This document shows, in pieces, positions 1 to 12,650 of a stretch of 64,000 nt of DNA. The notes beneath the pieces are model-generated. The model saw only the letters and a list, made by a program, of their open reading frames with translations, did no database searches and had not been told where the DNA came from. The DNA lies in assembly GCA_017163975.1 (NCBI GenBank), contig JAFFSR010000218.1:1302001-1366000 (forward strand), written 5' to 3'. The stretch is from Anastatus disparis (taxonomy: Eukaryota > Arthropoda > Insecta > Hymenoptera > Eupelmidae). The translations under genes were made by a program, and so were the position numbers. The first letter of the stretch is position 1, and every line of letters begins with the position of its first letter.

Positions 1-840
1 GGATGAAAGAAAGTAAGAGCATATCACATAAATTCTTGCAAGCGCACGCATCGAAATACACACTCGCGCACACACCCACATACATATTCGCACAATGGAT
101 GGGGATGTGGAGAGAAAAAAAAAGTAAGAGAGAGAGAGAGAGAAAGAAGACAAGGCATAAGGCGGTATAGAAATCGCAAAAGCCGAGGATTATATCCTCA
201 AGAGTTTGCCAGCTTTCAGCGCTCATTTAGCAAGGCTATAAAGACGATATACAAAGCAAGAGAGGAAAACCCTTTTTTTTTCCTCTCTCTCTTACTTGGA
301 CTCTATATACATGCGTTAAAAGGGGGAAACTTAATCCATACAGTTTTCCATCTTTCTCGTACTCTCTCATCTCTTTCTCTCTTTCTCTCTCTCTATATAC
401 ACATTCGATATGCTACGCTCGCTCAGTTGGATTAAGCGTTGTCGCGCAAACACGCACACACACCCACACACATTTAAGTATTAACTCACACACTCGTATA
501 AATGCACACGCACACGTGTATATACAATATTTCGTATATATTGCAAGCTCTGCAAGCTCGAGAGAGCTAACGTATTAGGCAGCAGCGGCGTAAAAAAAGA
601 GTGAGAAATACAAAAAAAAAGATGGTGTACGAGAGAGAGAGAGAGAGAGTAAGAGAAAAAAGGTAGAAAAAGTATTTCACACTGTGTGTGAAATAAAAAA
701 AAAAAAATTGTGATAATAAAAAACTCTGTTTGAACGCGATTTGCTGTTTTCTCTTTCTCTCTCTCTATCTCTCACTTTCACAGCCGACATGGAAGATTTA
801 ACTTGTCAGAATGACGAAATGTTTGTTTGTGTATACACGT
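1..840. other. Microsatellite- and CpG-containing non-coding block
   Basis: No gene is visible. The stretch holds GA runs at about 127-143 and 631-649, a CT-rich run at 361-393, CA-rich DNA around 451-520, and an imperfect purine tract near 590-670. Between the simple repeats there is ordinary mixed sequence with several CpGs, for example around 410-450. All short open frames here are interrupted or low complexity. Confidence 0.6.
673..695. repeat. Short perfect inverted repeat
   Basis: Ten-base arms TATTTCACAC and GTGTGAAATA flank a three-base spacer TGT. The hairpin sits just before a poly-A run. No function is implied, and short hairpins of this size are expected by chance in simple-sequence DNA. 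Confidence 0.7.
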
Positions 841-3800
841 TGATGTTTCTATGTATGCGTGGGCGTTTACGCGTTTGAGTGTAAGTTTGCTGCTTTTTTT
901 TTGTCTTTATTACCGACAAAGAGGAAATGAGTAAGTTGAAATAATGTGCTGAAATAAAGTGGAATAAAACAAAATATTTGGGAGACAATAAAAGTCAATT
1001 GATATTATCTTATTTTTGAAATTATTGATCTCTTTATTGAGCCAAATTGTTTATTAATGATTATACATTTCGAATATGTTCTTTCTCAAGTATTTAAATG
1101 CCGTAACGACAAGTCAAACTCTATATTTGAAAATATCTATTGCTGTAAATGCAAAACAAATGTCCAAATGTAGTAATGACCATTGTCTACTATATTTTTA
1201 TTTACTCCGACTTGCCATTAAAAAAGGAAGGATCCGAAGTGTTCAAAACATCGCGTAAAGATTAATGAAAGATTTCGCTGAATACCTAAAGGTTTGGTGT
1301 GAATTTATTTAATTTAAAGAAAAAGTTTATTGATAAGTATTGATTGCCTTTCCATCGAATTATTATAATCAAATCATTATACCTCAGAAACATTTCTTGT
1401 TTTCAATACCAAATATCCCATTTATTAAATAGTCATAAATATATTGAATGAAAGCTTTATCTGCTAAATTCTTCATAAATTCATTCGAAACATCATTTGA
1501 AAAACCAACCATCGCAACACTTAAAAAGAACGATAAAAACAATTTATATTTTAAAAATACATAAAAAAAAGGCTAAGAACTAAAAAAATGTCGTATCAAT
1601 ATGTCATAGATCGCCATAAATTTCAGAAATAAGACTTATTCCATCGAGTTTATCAAACCCTTCAATATGACATCATATACCACTACTATGGTCTATATAA
1701 ATGTTAAGCATATAAGAAGCCTTTCAAGAAAATTAAACGCGAATGTAAGAAGATAAGAACCATCTGTACACACATATATATATACACACATAAATGCGTG
1801 TGTGTGTGTGTGTGTCGTTGTCTCAACGGATATGAGAGTTTACTCTGAGGGATCGACTCTGAGTGCGCAAGAGGATATCGGCGGAATGAGTTTTTCTATC
1901 TTACAAGTATAACACATACGTATACACTTTACTTCCTGTACATCTAGCTTTCTTCTTTTCAATATTTTTTTTTTCTCCTCTTCCTTTGAGCTTGTTATCT
2001 GTACGTATGTAATGTATATCATCTGTACGTATATATGTACGGGTATCGGTTAAATGCTCAGTACAAATCTTCTTTCATTTATTTTTTTCTTCTTTTTGAT
2101 TGATGTCTGATAGATACTTTTAAGTTTTCTACTTATTGGCTTGGAGCTTTATTTTTAACTTGCGTTATTTATTTGTAGACCTATTGGTTTACGTATGGGT
2201 TTTTAATTTAATATTACTTACATTCAGTCTACTGGAAAAGTAAAGTTTCTTATTTTATTAATTTTATTTATGTTAAAGATTTATAATCAAATAAAAGAAA
2301 AAAGAATTATATTAGAAAATTCTTTCGAAAGTATTGGATGTTTAATATACTGTTATTTGTATTTATGGATATATTTATAAATGATTTTTTGTACAAATAT
2401 TAATAAATAACAAGGTGAGACTTCAAATTACTATGTTTGACTAATAATTTTAAGAGGAGGTCGTATATCTCTGTCCTTTTATAATAGAAAAATAACCATA
2501 GCTAATAACAAATAGGTAGCCGCATCTCTTGTCATTTAAAGCAATATTTTCTTTAATAAATAAAACTTTATTTACCCCTTCGATTTCAAGAAAAACTTAA
2601 AAAACCATATTGTCTGACCTAACCTCTAATTATTGAGTTTTTTAAGTTTTTCTTGAAAACAAAACAATAAAATTTAATTTTTCTTATCAAAGAAATTATT
2701 CCTTTTATGATACCAGATGCCGCTATCGCTTTGTTTTTAGCTCCTGTTATTAGTTTTACAACAAAAAAAATGTTCTCATCAGAAAAGGACAAAAATACGC
2801 GACGTCCATTTAACATAAACCTTTTTGCTTTGTATAATAATTACAGGTTAATCTTAAAAAATTGTTTAAAAACATTAATTTTTCTATAAAATTACAAAAT
2901 GCGACATCTTCGATCTTCGGCTTTCGTGTACCAGACAGCGTGTACTCCTCACGGAATAATTTACTGATACAAACAAGCGAGAGGAAAGACTTTAACGAGC
3001 ACTGAAATTCTTCGTCCCTTTCTATCCCTTAACCATCTCGTTTCATGTCTTCCCAAAGGTCTCATAAGTCAAATGTCCAAAGGCATATATACAACGATAT
3101 ACGTACGAGACATTGAGATAACGTTATAGGTTATTTTTGATCATTTTTATTTTCTTTTTACCAAAGAAATCATCTTTATTTAACGTATGGATAACGAGTC
3201 GAAAATTGAGTACGTGAGGTTGATAAAAAAATAAAGTAAAGTTAAGGGAAAACTGACCAGGAAAGTTATTTAAATTGAAGGGAGGAACATTTGAGATGGG
3301 GTTGCGATGATCAAATTACGGATAAACTTGTAGGGTGGTTAATTTCATATGGGGACGATGGTATTAAAAAAAAAGAGAGACAGTTTCGCATAAAGTATTT
3401 TTATCTGGGGAAATTAACTTCTGTTAAGAATTTAATGGTTTGTAAATTAAAGCACGAGAGAGGAATATACATAACGTGATTATGAAAGCAATTTTATCAA
3501 ATGATAATTTTTAATCTTAGCTCAATCATAATGGACATTTTATGGCACTGGAACTTATAGAGTTGAACGCAGAAAAAAATGACATTTTATGTAGTTGATT
3601 ATTTTCTTAAGTAACCATTGCTCTTGCAAATAATCTTTGACTTTGTTCGTGTAGCATATTTGAGTAGCATATTATATAACATATTTAAATTCGCGTTATG
3701 AAAAATAACATCTTTGAAAATTAGCATATTTTCGCTGTTTGGTCATCGTGCGATCGTTTAATTATGGTATTATTCAATGGAAAATGTTGCTAGTTTTTGT

Positions 3801-4796
3801 CTCAAAATGTGTTAATATTTATCAGATACTACAACGTAATGTATAGTTGGAAAATTTTTTTAAATCTTGAACCAAAGTGACATTTATTACGAACATTTTT
3901 TAAAAATTCTTCGGATGAAGAAATTTTGATAATTTTTATATTAGAGCACGTTTCTGATCGGTTGGTCTAATCGTACAAAAAAATCTGATTCTAAATTTAC
4001 AAAAGGTTTTCAAGTTGCCAGATCTGAATTGTAAAAATGAGCAATGATTTATAAAAAAGAAAATATTTGATATCAGAACTGATAAAAATAAGATCAACAT
4101 TTTTAGATTATTCTACAAATTTAATACATAAAATTTAATACGTTTTATTCCTCGTAAAATATTATAAAGATAATAGCGTTCATGGAATTTTAACGATGGA
4201 ATTAATAATAAGTACTTCTTTAAATAGAAGAAAAAGATATCCAAAACAAGCAGTCAATTCTTTCTTCAACAGAATGATGAAGGAAAAAGCATCCGTACAT
4301 ATATACGTATATAACATATTCCATTCGTCTTGATAACCCAAGCATATAAATGCTGGGAGCATAACGTGTATATGCGTACATAAGTGAGGGTAGCATTTCT
4401 ATATGGTCGTTTACTTCCCCAAAGCAATAAAAGCCCATTGAAGATAAAACGTAGAGATGCAAGAATTTTCAACGTTTGTATTTTGGCATTTTCACGTTTG
4501 AAAAAAAAAATTCTAATAAAATAGGTCATTTTCTGCGAGGAAGATTTCAAGCAAGAAAATTATCGTTGAGAGGAGGTATTCAGTATTGTCAGATATCTCG
4601 ATATTTGTATGTACAGTAACGTTTGAGTTTAAATAATTATTACGATGGATGGTTAACGAGATAATGTGGAAAATATATCAATTTTAGTAAAATATTTTTG
4701 GTTTGTTTGAAGCAATTAGAAAATTACTTATAATGAGAATTGCGAAATAAACAAACAATTTAACAAGATTGTAATTATTTTCTTTCTCAATAATTG
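841..4796. other. AT-rich stretch without a visible gene
   Basis: Mostly AT-rich non-coding DNA. It contains a TG/GT microsatellite at about 1796-1815 and a patch with more mixed composition at about 2900-3110. No open frame exceeds about 94 codons and none has a recognisable protein motif. No splice-site pair worth calling an exon was found. Confidence 0.5.
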
Positions 4797-4830
4797 TTGA
4801 ATAAAGGTGCAAATTTGCACCTTTATTCAA
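4797..4830. repeat. Perfect 34-bp palindrome
   Basis: The 17-base arm TTGAATAAAGGTGCAAA is followed with no spacer by its exact reverse complement. The symmetry stops at both ends: the next outer bases are G at 4796 and A at 4831. It lies about 90 bases upstream of a SINE copy. It contains several Gs and Cs in each arm, so it is not just an AT run. It could be a fold-back remnant, a dyad binding site or chance. No function is claimed. Confidence 0.9.
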
Positions 4831-4916
4831 ACCATCAAGAATTAAACGAGAACAAAGTCTCGAAAGTTTGATGAATATTAAAGAAATCAATAGCTTTATC
4901 AGTTTGATCTGCAGAG

Positions 4917-5120
4917 GTCGTCAGTGGCTCACTCGGTAGAGCGATGGATTCGTAATCTCGAGGCCCCGAGTTCGAATCCCGCTCTCAGCTAATTCTTACA
5001 AGCACCACTGTACGTTACATGTGCTTTCTTCACAAACACACTGAAAGGACCTCCGTCGCTAATTAGTATCGCAATGATAGCTGAAATACAGTGACGTTAA
5101 ATATAATAAAAAAATAAAAA
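4917..5120 (+). mobile_element. tRNA-derived SINE, copy 1
   Basis: Head: a tRNA-like region with an A-box-like TGGCTCACTCGG (4925-4936) and a B-box-like GAGTTCGAATCCC (about 4968-4980), separated by a TTCGTAA anticodon-like loop. Body: about 100 bases with the hairpin arms AAGCAC and GTGCTT, then CCGTCGCTAATTAG. It ends in GTGACGTTAAATATAATAAAA, an A-rich tail containing AATAAA. SINEs of this type are transcribed by RNA polymerase III from the internal boxes and moved by a partner LINE. The T-arm and acceptor stem do not pair properly, so this is not a working tRNA gene. Target-site duplications are not clear, which suggests an old insertion. Confidence 0.9.
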
Positions 5121-6200
5121 ATTGCTACGTGGTGTTCTGTTGATTCTAAGTATTGTTGTGCCTAGGGAAGAATTTAAAATCAAAACACAATTTTATTATT
5201 TTTAAAAATTGTTATAACCTTTTTAATAAAATTTTCCAAAATTTTCTTAAAATTTTTACATATTATACTGAATATTAATTAATATATTTCTAATTAAAAA
5301 CGTATGATGAATTGTGTTTAGACTTATAAACAATACTGTGATAATTTATGTTTATGATTAATTATATAAATATTAATTTCTATATTTTTGTGCATATATA
5401 AAAATGATGAATGTTCAATTTAAAAAGTAGAGCATCGATAAAAAACAATGACAAATATGTCAATAGTTATAATGACAAAATGTAAAATAACTATGGAATG
5501 ATCGCGAGAGTAATTAATTTTTTAATACATTTATAAAATTAATACAATAGCATAAAGTTTTTATACGACAAAGGCCTTTATTTTAAATAAATGACTTTTA
5601 TTCAACAATATTAAAACCGAGAACATTTAACATAATTGCATTTTTTTAATAATACGTGACGTGCATATAAAACGCAAGGCAAATGAAGGTAAAAACAAAT
5701 ATCAAAATAAAAATAATAAAGACTTTCCAAAAATGGAGAATAAATGTAGAGAGAAAAAAGTTTTTTTCTTTTCGTAGAAACAGAAAATTTTGCATTCATA
5801 AAAAATTTTATCAGGACAATGAAGCAACAGTACCAGAAATACATAAACCTGTTTTTTTTCTAGACGAAAATTGTTTTGTAAAAGAATGAAAAATTTTTAT
5901 TCGAAAAGCATTAAATTTACAAAATATTTCGTTCTAAATAAATAATAAATATCATTACTTGGATTATTTTTTGCAATTTTTTCCCACTTAAATTCCTATT
6001 TAAAAATGTCATTATTAAATAGAAATATAAAAATAAATAAAATTTTATCAAGAGTCATTGTACTTAATAAATCTGATTAACATTTTCCAAAAACAATAAA
6101 ACTTTAAATCTTCATTTAAAGCCAGCTTAAAGTTTAAAAAAAAAGGTAAAACTTAAATTTTCACGTATTTAAAATTCGAATTAGTAGCAACTTACTTCTC
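5121..6200. other. AT-rich stretch without a visible gene
   Basis: Very AT-rich DNA with many short A and T runs. Short open frames around 5611-5889 overlap on both strands and show no protein features. Nothing else was recognised. Confidence 0.5.
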
Positions 6201-6860
6201 ATTTCTTAGCAACTATCCTTAACATAACTCAAAAAATAAATTTCAACTAAAAACTTTGGCATACTTTTTTCTCTCTTTCTCTCTTCCATCAGTACAAGAA
6301 AAAGGGGAAAAAAATGAAAAAAAAAGAAAAGAAAAACGTAAAGCGTAAAGCATAGTTTTTCCAAGGCTTGCACAGCGTGAGAAACTACTAAAAAAAGAGA
6401 GAAGAAATAGTAAAGGCTATGAGAGAAGAAATTTAAGTGGTGTATCGAGCGTCCCTTTGGTCGCTTTTTCATTTTTCTCTCCAAAGTTTTCTTTACCCTC
6501 TTTCTTCTTTTCCTTTCTCTCCTCCTTTCTTTCTTTCTTTCCACTCTTTTTTCTCTTTTTTTTTCATCCTTCTATACCAACACTCACAATTCTCAATATA
6601 ACGTCGCTAGAAAGTAAATGTCGTTTTCTCTCTACCCTACTACTCTTCTCTCATACGTAACTTAGACTTTTACCTCCACCCCCCTACCACTCCCCTAACC
6701 TTACCGCTTTTCAGTTTTTCCTTTAACCTCTTATCTGCGTAAAAATGACTCTCGTAAATTTCACTTTTATTGGTTATAGCGCGCACACACAACTATTTCG
6801 CACATATCTTATGCAAGATATTGTCGTTATACTGTTTCGTTATGTTTAATCTTATTTCGA
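6201..6860. repeat. Purine-biased then pyrimidine-biased tracts
   Basis: The + strand is purine-biased at about 6290-6435 and then switches to pyrimidine-biased at about 6450-6660, with CTTT and CTCC runs. The 112-codon minus-strand frame across this area is Arg/Lys- then Phe-rich and is a product of the biased composition, not a likely gene. Confidence 0.6.
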
Positions 6861-9433
6861 GGAATAAATTTTCATGTGTACCTTATTTTTTTCTAAACTG
6901 AAATTATGTTTTTGGGTAGGATTTTAAATTTTGAGTTACAATGAAAAATTTTTCAGCGATGAGAAATTATATATTGTATTTCAATTTAGTAAATGAAAAA
7001 AGAGTTGAATTTTAGATTTGGCATGAATGAATTTTAATAATTAATAAAAAAGAAATGAACGATAAAAAATTTATTTGAAAATTGTAATCAAACAATTGTT
7101 CATTTCGTTTAAATAGTCAATTTTTGTAAAATATAATGAAACTTTCATCACAGTGCCAAAAGTGAAAATAATGGATTTGCTAAAACAATGAAAAAATCTA
7201 ACTTTTATTAAATACCAATTTAAATATTTGCACAGTTCATTACAAACGAAATTCTTTATTAGAATAAAATTTTATTCTAAAACGATATCACAAACATTGA
7301 ACTTTTAAAAATTTTTTATTAATAAAAACAAAATATTATCCACCATAATTAAAAAAAAAGCCACATGAAAAAACAAACAAACAAACCCAACAATAACAAT
7401 CTATCCCTGCTCCTCGCTGTTTATTCATTTGCTCAACATATCTTCCTTTCCCTTTTCCCCTAATACAAACTCAGCGCAAAACCAATCGATGCATAGAAAG
7501 AGAGAAAAACACGTACATCGTATCGATAAAAAAAAAGCCGCAGACCTCAATCAATAGAGATGTCACCTATTCGATATTTTGCCGGAGAAAGTTTTAAAAT
7601 CGTTCATACGCTATCATTCGATTTCCGTAAACCAAACAATACGCACATGAAAATACGATGTTTTAAAAACATAAACATCAAATAAAAAGTAAGGGTCGGC
7701 GCGTCAACATTCGAAAGTTACATTTAATTATACGATCAAACTCTTGGATGAGCGATTAATTAATATTTTCTAATTAACGTTGGTGTGATCAAGGATAGTT
7801 GTTAAGTCCATTGTGTGGTCGGTAATTGGATGAGACGTTATGTATGTTTATGACGACTGAGCTTTTAAATACGATCGCATCTCGTTTCTCACACTCTGCA
7901 GAAAAAAAAGGTTTACCTTCGTCTACTTATGTCTGCGGGGTAGACGAGATATTAACGTGCAGGGCTCGATTGTTATATTCGCCGTTTATGGAGTTCATTA
8001 ACGAGTAATGTTATTATTTGAAGTTTTCTGAATCACTTGTGGTAGAAAATTTATGTGATTCAGTTTTTTTTTTGTATTGTTACATCATAAATTTTTTATG
8101 ATTCCAACTTTTAATTTTGATACATAATTCGAAGTTTTTATTTATTCATTTTGTGATAAAATATTCGACGTTGTTATTTGAACAACATGACCGGAAAAAA
8201 TCGTTTTTTATAAAAATATGGAAAAATATAAAAATATTAATTTTTACAAAAACTTTTAACCGAAAAATTGAGGTTTAATGCAACTTTATTTGGTCAAAAG
8301 TACCCTTTGGTTAATTTAGATGTTAAAGCATTGTTTTAGAAATTTACAATAGTTGCATCAATTAGTATACTAATTATTGTGTAAAATGGATTAGTTTAGT
8401 TTGTTTCCCAGAGTTTCCAAATTTACTTCCTTGATACGTGCCTTGATTGTTAAATAACAATTGCATTAATGTTGCTATATTTTTAAACAACTACCACTAA
8501 CAACATCTTCATTTCTGTAGTGTTTTCGTAATTTGGTCCTCTTCTAATTATTTCGAATTTTCATTAATAAAAGTTTATGGAGAACCCTTGTTAGCTTATC
8601 ATGATAAAATAAGTATTATTGATTTTCAAGACAAGGGAAGAATTAAAATTTTTAATAAATGTTATAGAAAATTCAAATTTTTTTCATATTTATTACATAG
8701 TTTTGTTATTATTACATTAAAATTATTATATAGTTTAAAAAAAATATTGTTTTATTGTCCAAATATTTAAATATAGAAAATCTATTAATCTAACGATTTT
8801 TATTTTCAAATGGTTTGGAAGTTTTTGAAAAATTATTTGTTATTAAACTCTTGTTTCGGAAGTAAAGTCAACAATACTTTCATTCAACTGATTATTAAAT
8901 AATTTTGAAAACATTTCCTAGTTTATTGAATTAACAAACTATCTTAAACTCTATACACTTAAAAATCTTATTAATATATTTATAATATAAAATTATATCG
9001 ATAAATTCAAATCGTTATTAACTTATCTCTGAAGTTAAATTTTTCATATTTAAAATTAATTTGAATTTTTCAAATAAATTTAATAATTTAATTGAAATAC
9101 TATAAATTATTGAGTTAGTAAGTATTAGTGAACTATAATACCAAAATTGAATAATTAATTAAATAAAAGATTGATATGAATATTTTATTTCAATATAAAC
9201 ATTAGCATTAAATTTGATATTCTCTAGCTATATGATAATATAAATTGAAATGGCTTAACAAATAAATTAATAACAAAGTTAAAATTCTATTTATATATTT
9301 TGAGTTTTAAATCAATCATTAATATTTAATTACAATGATTAAGCTATTTATTAATATGGAAATACAATTGTTGGTCTAATATGATGGTTTATTCAAATTT
9401 TCAAAATTCATTAAAATAAATATGAATGAAATT
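6861..9433. other. AT-rich stretch with a small mixed-composition patch
   Basis: AT-rich non-coding DNA. An imperfect AAAC microsatellite lies at about 7370-7387. A patch with more CpG runs from about 7490 to 8010. It contains a 60-codon frame at 7826-8008 with no recognised motif. The remainder to 9433 is very AT-rich with no signal. Confidence 0.5.
7259..7280. repeat. Perfect 22-bp AT palindrome
   Basis: The arm TTAGAATAAAA is followed directly by TTTTATTCTAA. It is AT-rich apart from one G/C pair per arm, so chance formation in this composition is plausible. Confidence 0.85.
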
Positions 9434-9643
9434 GAGGTCGACAGTGGCTCAGTCGGTAGAGTGATGGATTCGTAATCTCGAGGTTCCGAGTTCGAATCCC
9501 GCTCTCGGCCGATTTATACAAGCACCACTGTACGTTATCATGTGCTTTGTTCACAAACACATTGACGATCTTCGTCGCTAATTAGCATCGAAATGATGAC
9601 TGAAATACAGCGACGTTAAACAAAATAAAGCATATTAAAAAAA
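9434..9643 (+). mobile_element. tRNA-derived SINE, copy 2
   Basis: Near full length. The A-box-like TGGCTCAGTCGG, the loop TTCGTAA and the B-box-like GAGTTCGAATCCC are intact. The body has the AAGCAC/GTGCTT hairpin (with one extra T in the loop) and the distal CGTCGC/GCGACG inverted repeat. The tail reads CGACGTTAAACAAAATAAAG and contains AATAAA. The head-body junction is of the CTCTCGGCCGATTTA type. It sits in very AT-rich DNA. The 3' limit is approximate because the tail merges with A-rich flank. Confidence 0.9.
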
Positions 9644-12620
9644 GGGTTCTCGGCTTGGTAAAGAAATAAAAAATACAACAAAATTATGTACAAATATTTT
9701 TTTTAATTTCCTTTGATGTTTGGATTAGATATACATATGTCCGATAAAAATAATGCAAAAACATTAATTAATCTTGAAAGAAAATGGTCTTCTAAAGATA
9801 AAAATAATTTCGCATTGTTAAAACCTGACATCCGTAACATCGTCGCATCGACATTTCTAAGCCGCTTATTTAACCAAACGAAAAACAGAAAAAGCAAAAA
9901 GAAAAAAAAAGTAAAAGAGGCTATTCAACTGTTTGTTCAACGCTACTTGGCACCTGAAAGTGTAACCTTCAAGCCTTAGCAATTACGCTTCCTTTATGCA
10001 TTTTTGTTCTTCTTTTTTTTATATATATCTTCCACGATATAACAAACAAAACTAAAACAAAAAAAAAAGAAGAAAAAATAAAGACAAAAGGAAAAAAGTA
10101 TGGCAAAGTAAAGCCCTCAAGGGGTGTGTATGCGCATTTTCGTTTTGTTTACTGAAATAATACCTGCATTCCTTGGGTGTAAGATAGAAATGCAAAAAAA
10201 TCTAAGGGGGGCAACAGTGTGTACCCGTTACTTTTTTTTTTCTTTTACCGCGTAATTATTGCCGACAACACGTTAGGTACAGTACAAACGTTGCAAAAAT
10301 AGTGACAACTAAGCTTTTCTTTCTTTTTTTTTTCCTCTTTTACTTTCTTTTCCTTCTGCGCCTTTATTTTTCACATCCCTTGATCTCTACTAGCGCCTCT
10401 TTTTTTTAAAGTTCTCTTTTTTTCGCGCAACACTTCTCATTGTATTCTTTTCTTCAGTTCTTTTGCGGACCACATTTGGTCTTTTCTTTTTCTTTCTCTA
10501 TATATTTTTTTTTTCTTTTTATTGTCTTCACACTAGGCTTGGCCTCTCCATTTCCTCTCTTCTTGTGCATTCCAACTGCGCTGTTTAAATGTTTAATTTA
10601 ATTTTTTTTAATGCCCCTGCAGTCGCAATTCAGGAGTTTTGTAAATTCTTTTCTTAAGCAAAATAAAAAAGATTTTTTTATGATTCATTTTGTTTAATTA
10701 TTTATGAATGACTTAATTTTCAAGTGCCTTCTTTTAAGTTGTTCTATTTATTTTAATTTTACTTTTTAATTATGCTGAAAGTTTGGTTTTATAAATAATA
10801 CATTAATGAATTATTTAAAAATGTATTTGTTTGTTTATTATAATTGATTATTATGTTTGTTTCGCTTACAAATAAACACATTATTGTATTAACTTATTCA
10901 CTGCAATTTTTTTATAAACATTTCAAGTTAAAATTTATCGTAAAAAGTTATTTCTTATGAAATTTTAAGGTAAAAAAAAGTAATTAGAAAATTTATTCTA
11001 TACTTTTGTTTTTTGTTATTACATAATTATGTTTGAATTTTTACAAAATCTTCTGTTTAACTTCAAATTAATTTTAATGAATTTTCGCTAAAAGTGCTTT
11101 GGCTACTGCAGTAACCAAATGCAATAAACAGGTAATAGTTAGTAAAATATTAAAATATAAATTTACATAAGTCTAATAATAATTATTATGTTAAAAAAAA
11201 ATAAAATAAATTTTTAATCCTTTAGCTATAAACTTACACATATGCTTAGCGATCTTCATAAATTCTTAAACTTTCATCAGAAACTTTTAAGTAGCACCAT
11301 TAATCTGAAGCTTTATTTTTTTATCACACCTCTCTTCATCCATCCATCCTCACCTCTTCATTCTAACTTTGCCTAGTTTCATTCTAAACTCTGTCAATCT
11401 TGGCCATATATACACAGACTTTTACCTACGCTTTCTTAAACAATCCTAATTCTCAATCTTCTTGGTCTTTGGGTCTACAGCGTTTAGGAGATAACACCAA
11501 GTAACCAAGCAGCTCTCTGTAGATTTTTTCTTTTGCTCACTAATCTAAGCCTTTCGGTTTACTTTCTCTTTTCTCTGCACGTAGACACACACATAGCCAT
11601 TCTCATTCAGTAGGTTTTAATCCTTTAGCTAAGTGCCGCAGCATTTTGTCACTCTATCCGTTCTCAAACTAACAAGCTTGCAAAACGCGCCAGTAATTCG
11701 TTTGCTACGAAAGCTTGACTTTAATGAAACTCTCTCTTTCTCTTTCTTTTCTTTTTTTCTCTCTTTTACATACAACTGAAAAGAGAATGCATTTGCTTTC
11801 TTTGTTTCGTTTATTTACCTTAAAACCAGCTTTTTTTCTTATACCTTGTTATATACCTTGTTTAAAAAAAAAAATTTTCTCTTTTCTTTTTTCAAGAGTA
11901 GCAGTAGCAGTAGTAGTAATGAGAGAATTTTCTTTTTCCAAAAGCTTTCCTTTTTTTTTTTTAATTATTGTACGGTAATTTAAAGAAAAAAAGATTTTGT
12001 TCATTAGGCCTCTTTATTTAATTTTTTTTTTCCTTGCCTCTTTAACTTTATGTCGGCTTTACGCTCACGCTGCGCTTTATAATCGCAAAGTGGTTTATTA
12101 CAGTGCACTTTATAATTTTAGCTGAGAGACAGACTAATTCACTAAACACTCGCTCATTAGTCACTTGACTCCGTTTGTTTGTTTTTATTTTTCCTTCCTC
12201 CTTTTTATTTGAAGCGTATGTACTAAAGGATAAAATTAAATAGGAAAAATGATCTTTTCTGCGGCTTTTTTTTTAATTGTTGGTGTTGGGCTGAAGAGTT
12301 GGAGCCAAATAGGATTTTAAATATTTAATTAAATTTTCAATATAATTAATTTATTGTTTATAAAAAATTTTTCATAAAATTTTTTGCAAATGCTTTTAAA
12401 CGTCAAAAGTATATTTTAATTAAGAGAATATAAATGGACGATAAAATAATTTTTAAGAATGAATATAAAAAAGTTTTTTGTAGATTTACTTTAAGTCCAT
12501 TTTTAACTATTATACTCTTGACTTTTTTGCAAGTTCTTTTTAAAATATTATTTTTAACAATTGACATTTAATTTAATGAATATAATGAAAGTTTATAAAT
12601 TAAAAAGAATTTTTTAATAA
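9644..12620. other. Non-coding stretch with pyrimidine-rich runs
   Basis: Pyrimidine-biased DNA on the + strand at about 10,220-10,560 and 11,715-11,970, with AT-rich DNA at 10,600-11,230. An 88-codon frame at 9713-9979 has no recognised motif and starts in flank DNA next to a SINE. Weak AG|GTAAT-like junctions (for example near 11,131) lack a pyrimidine tract and are not called. Confidence 0.45.
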
Positions 12621-12650
12621 TTTACATTCTTATTTTTGTTTCAGGTAAGT
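12621..12650 (+). promoter_or_regulatory. Candidate recursive splice site (intron ratchet point)
   Basis: A pyrimidine-rich run (TATTTTTGTTTCAG, ending at 12,644) is joined directly to GTAAGT (12,645-12,650). The acceptor AG and donor GT are therefore adjacent, with a zero-length exon between them. In Drosophila, this (Y)nNCAG|GTAAGT arrangement marks recursive splice sites, where a long intron is removed in steps and the site rebuilds a 5' splice site after the first cut. Here it has both a good polypyrimidine tract and a full consensus donor, and no other place in the window matches both halves as well on either strand. It would belong to a + strand transcript, the same strand as the exon candidate at 61.1 kb. 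A real small exon using only the acceptor is the main alternative. Confidence 0.65.

Noticed and set aside
6206..6660. 112-codon minus-strand and 67-codon plus-strand frames
   Set aside because: They overlap each other across purine and pyrimidine tracts and have low-complexity peptides.
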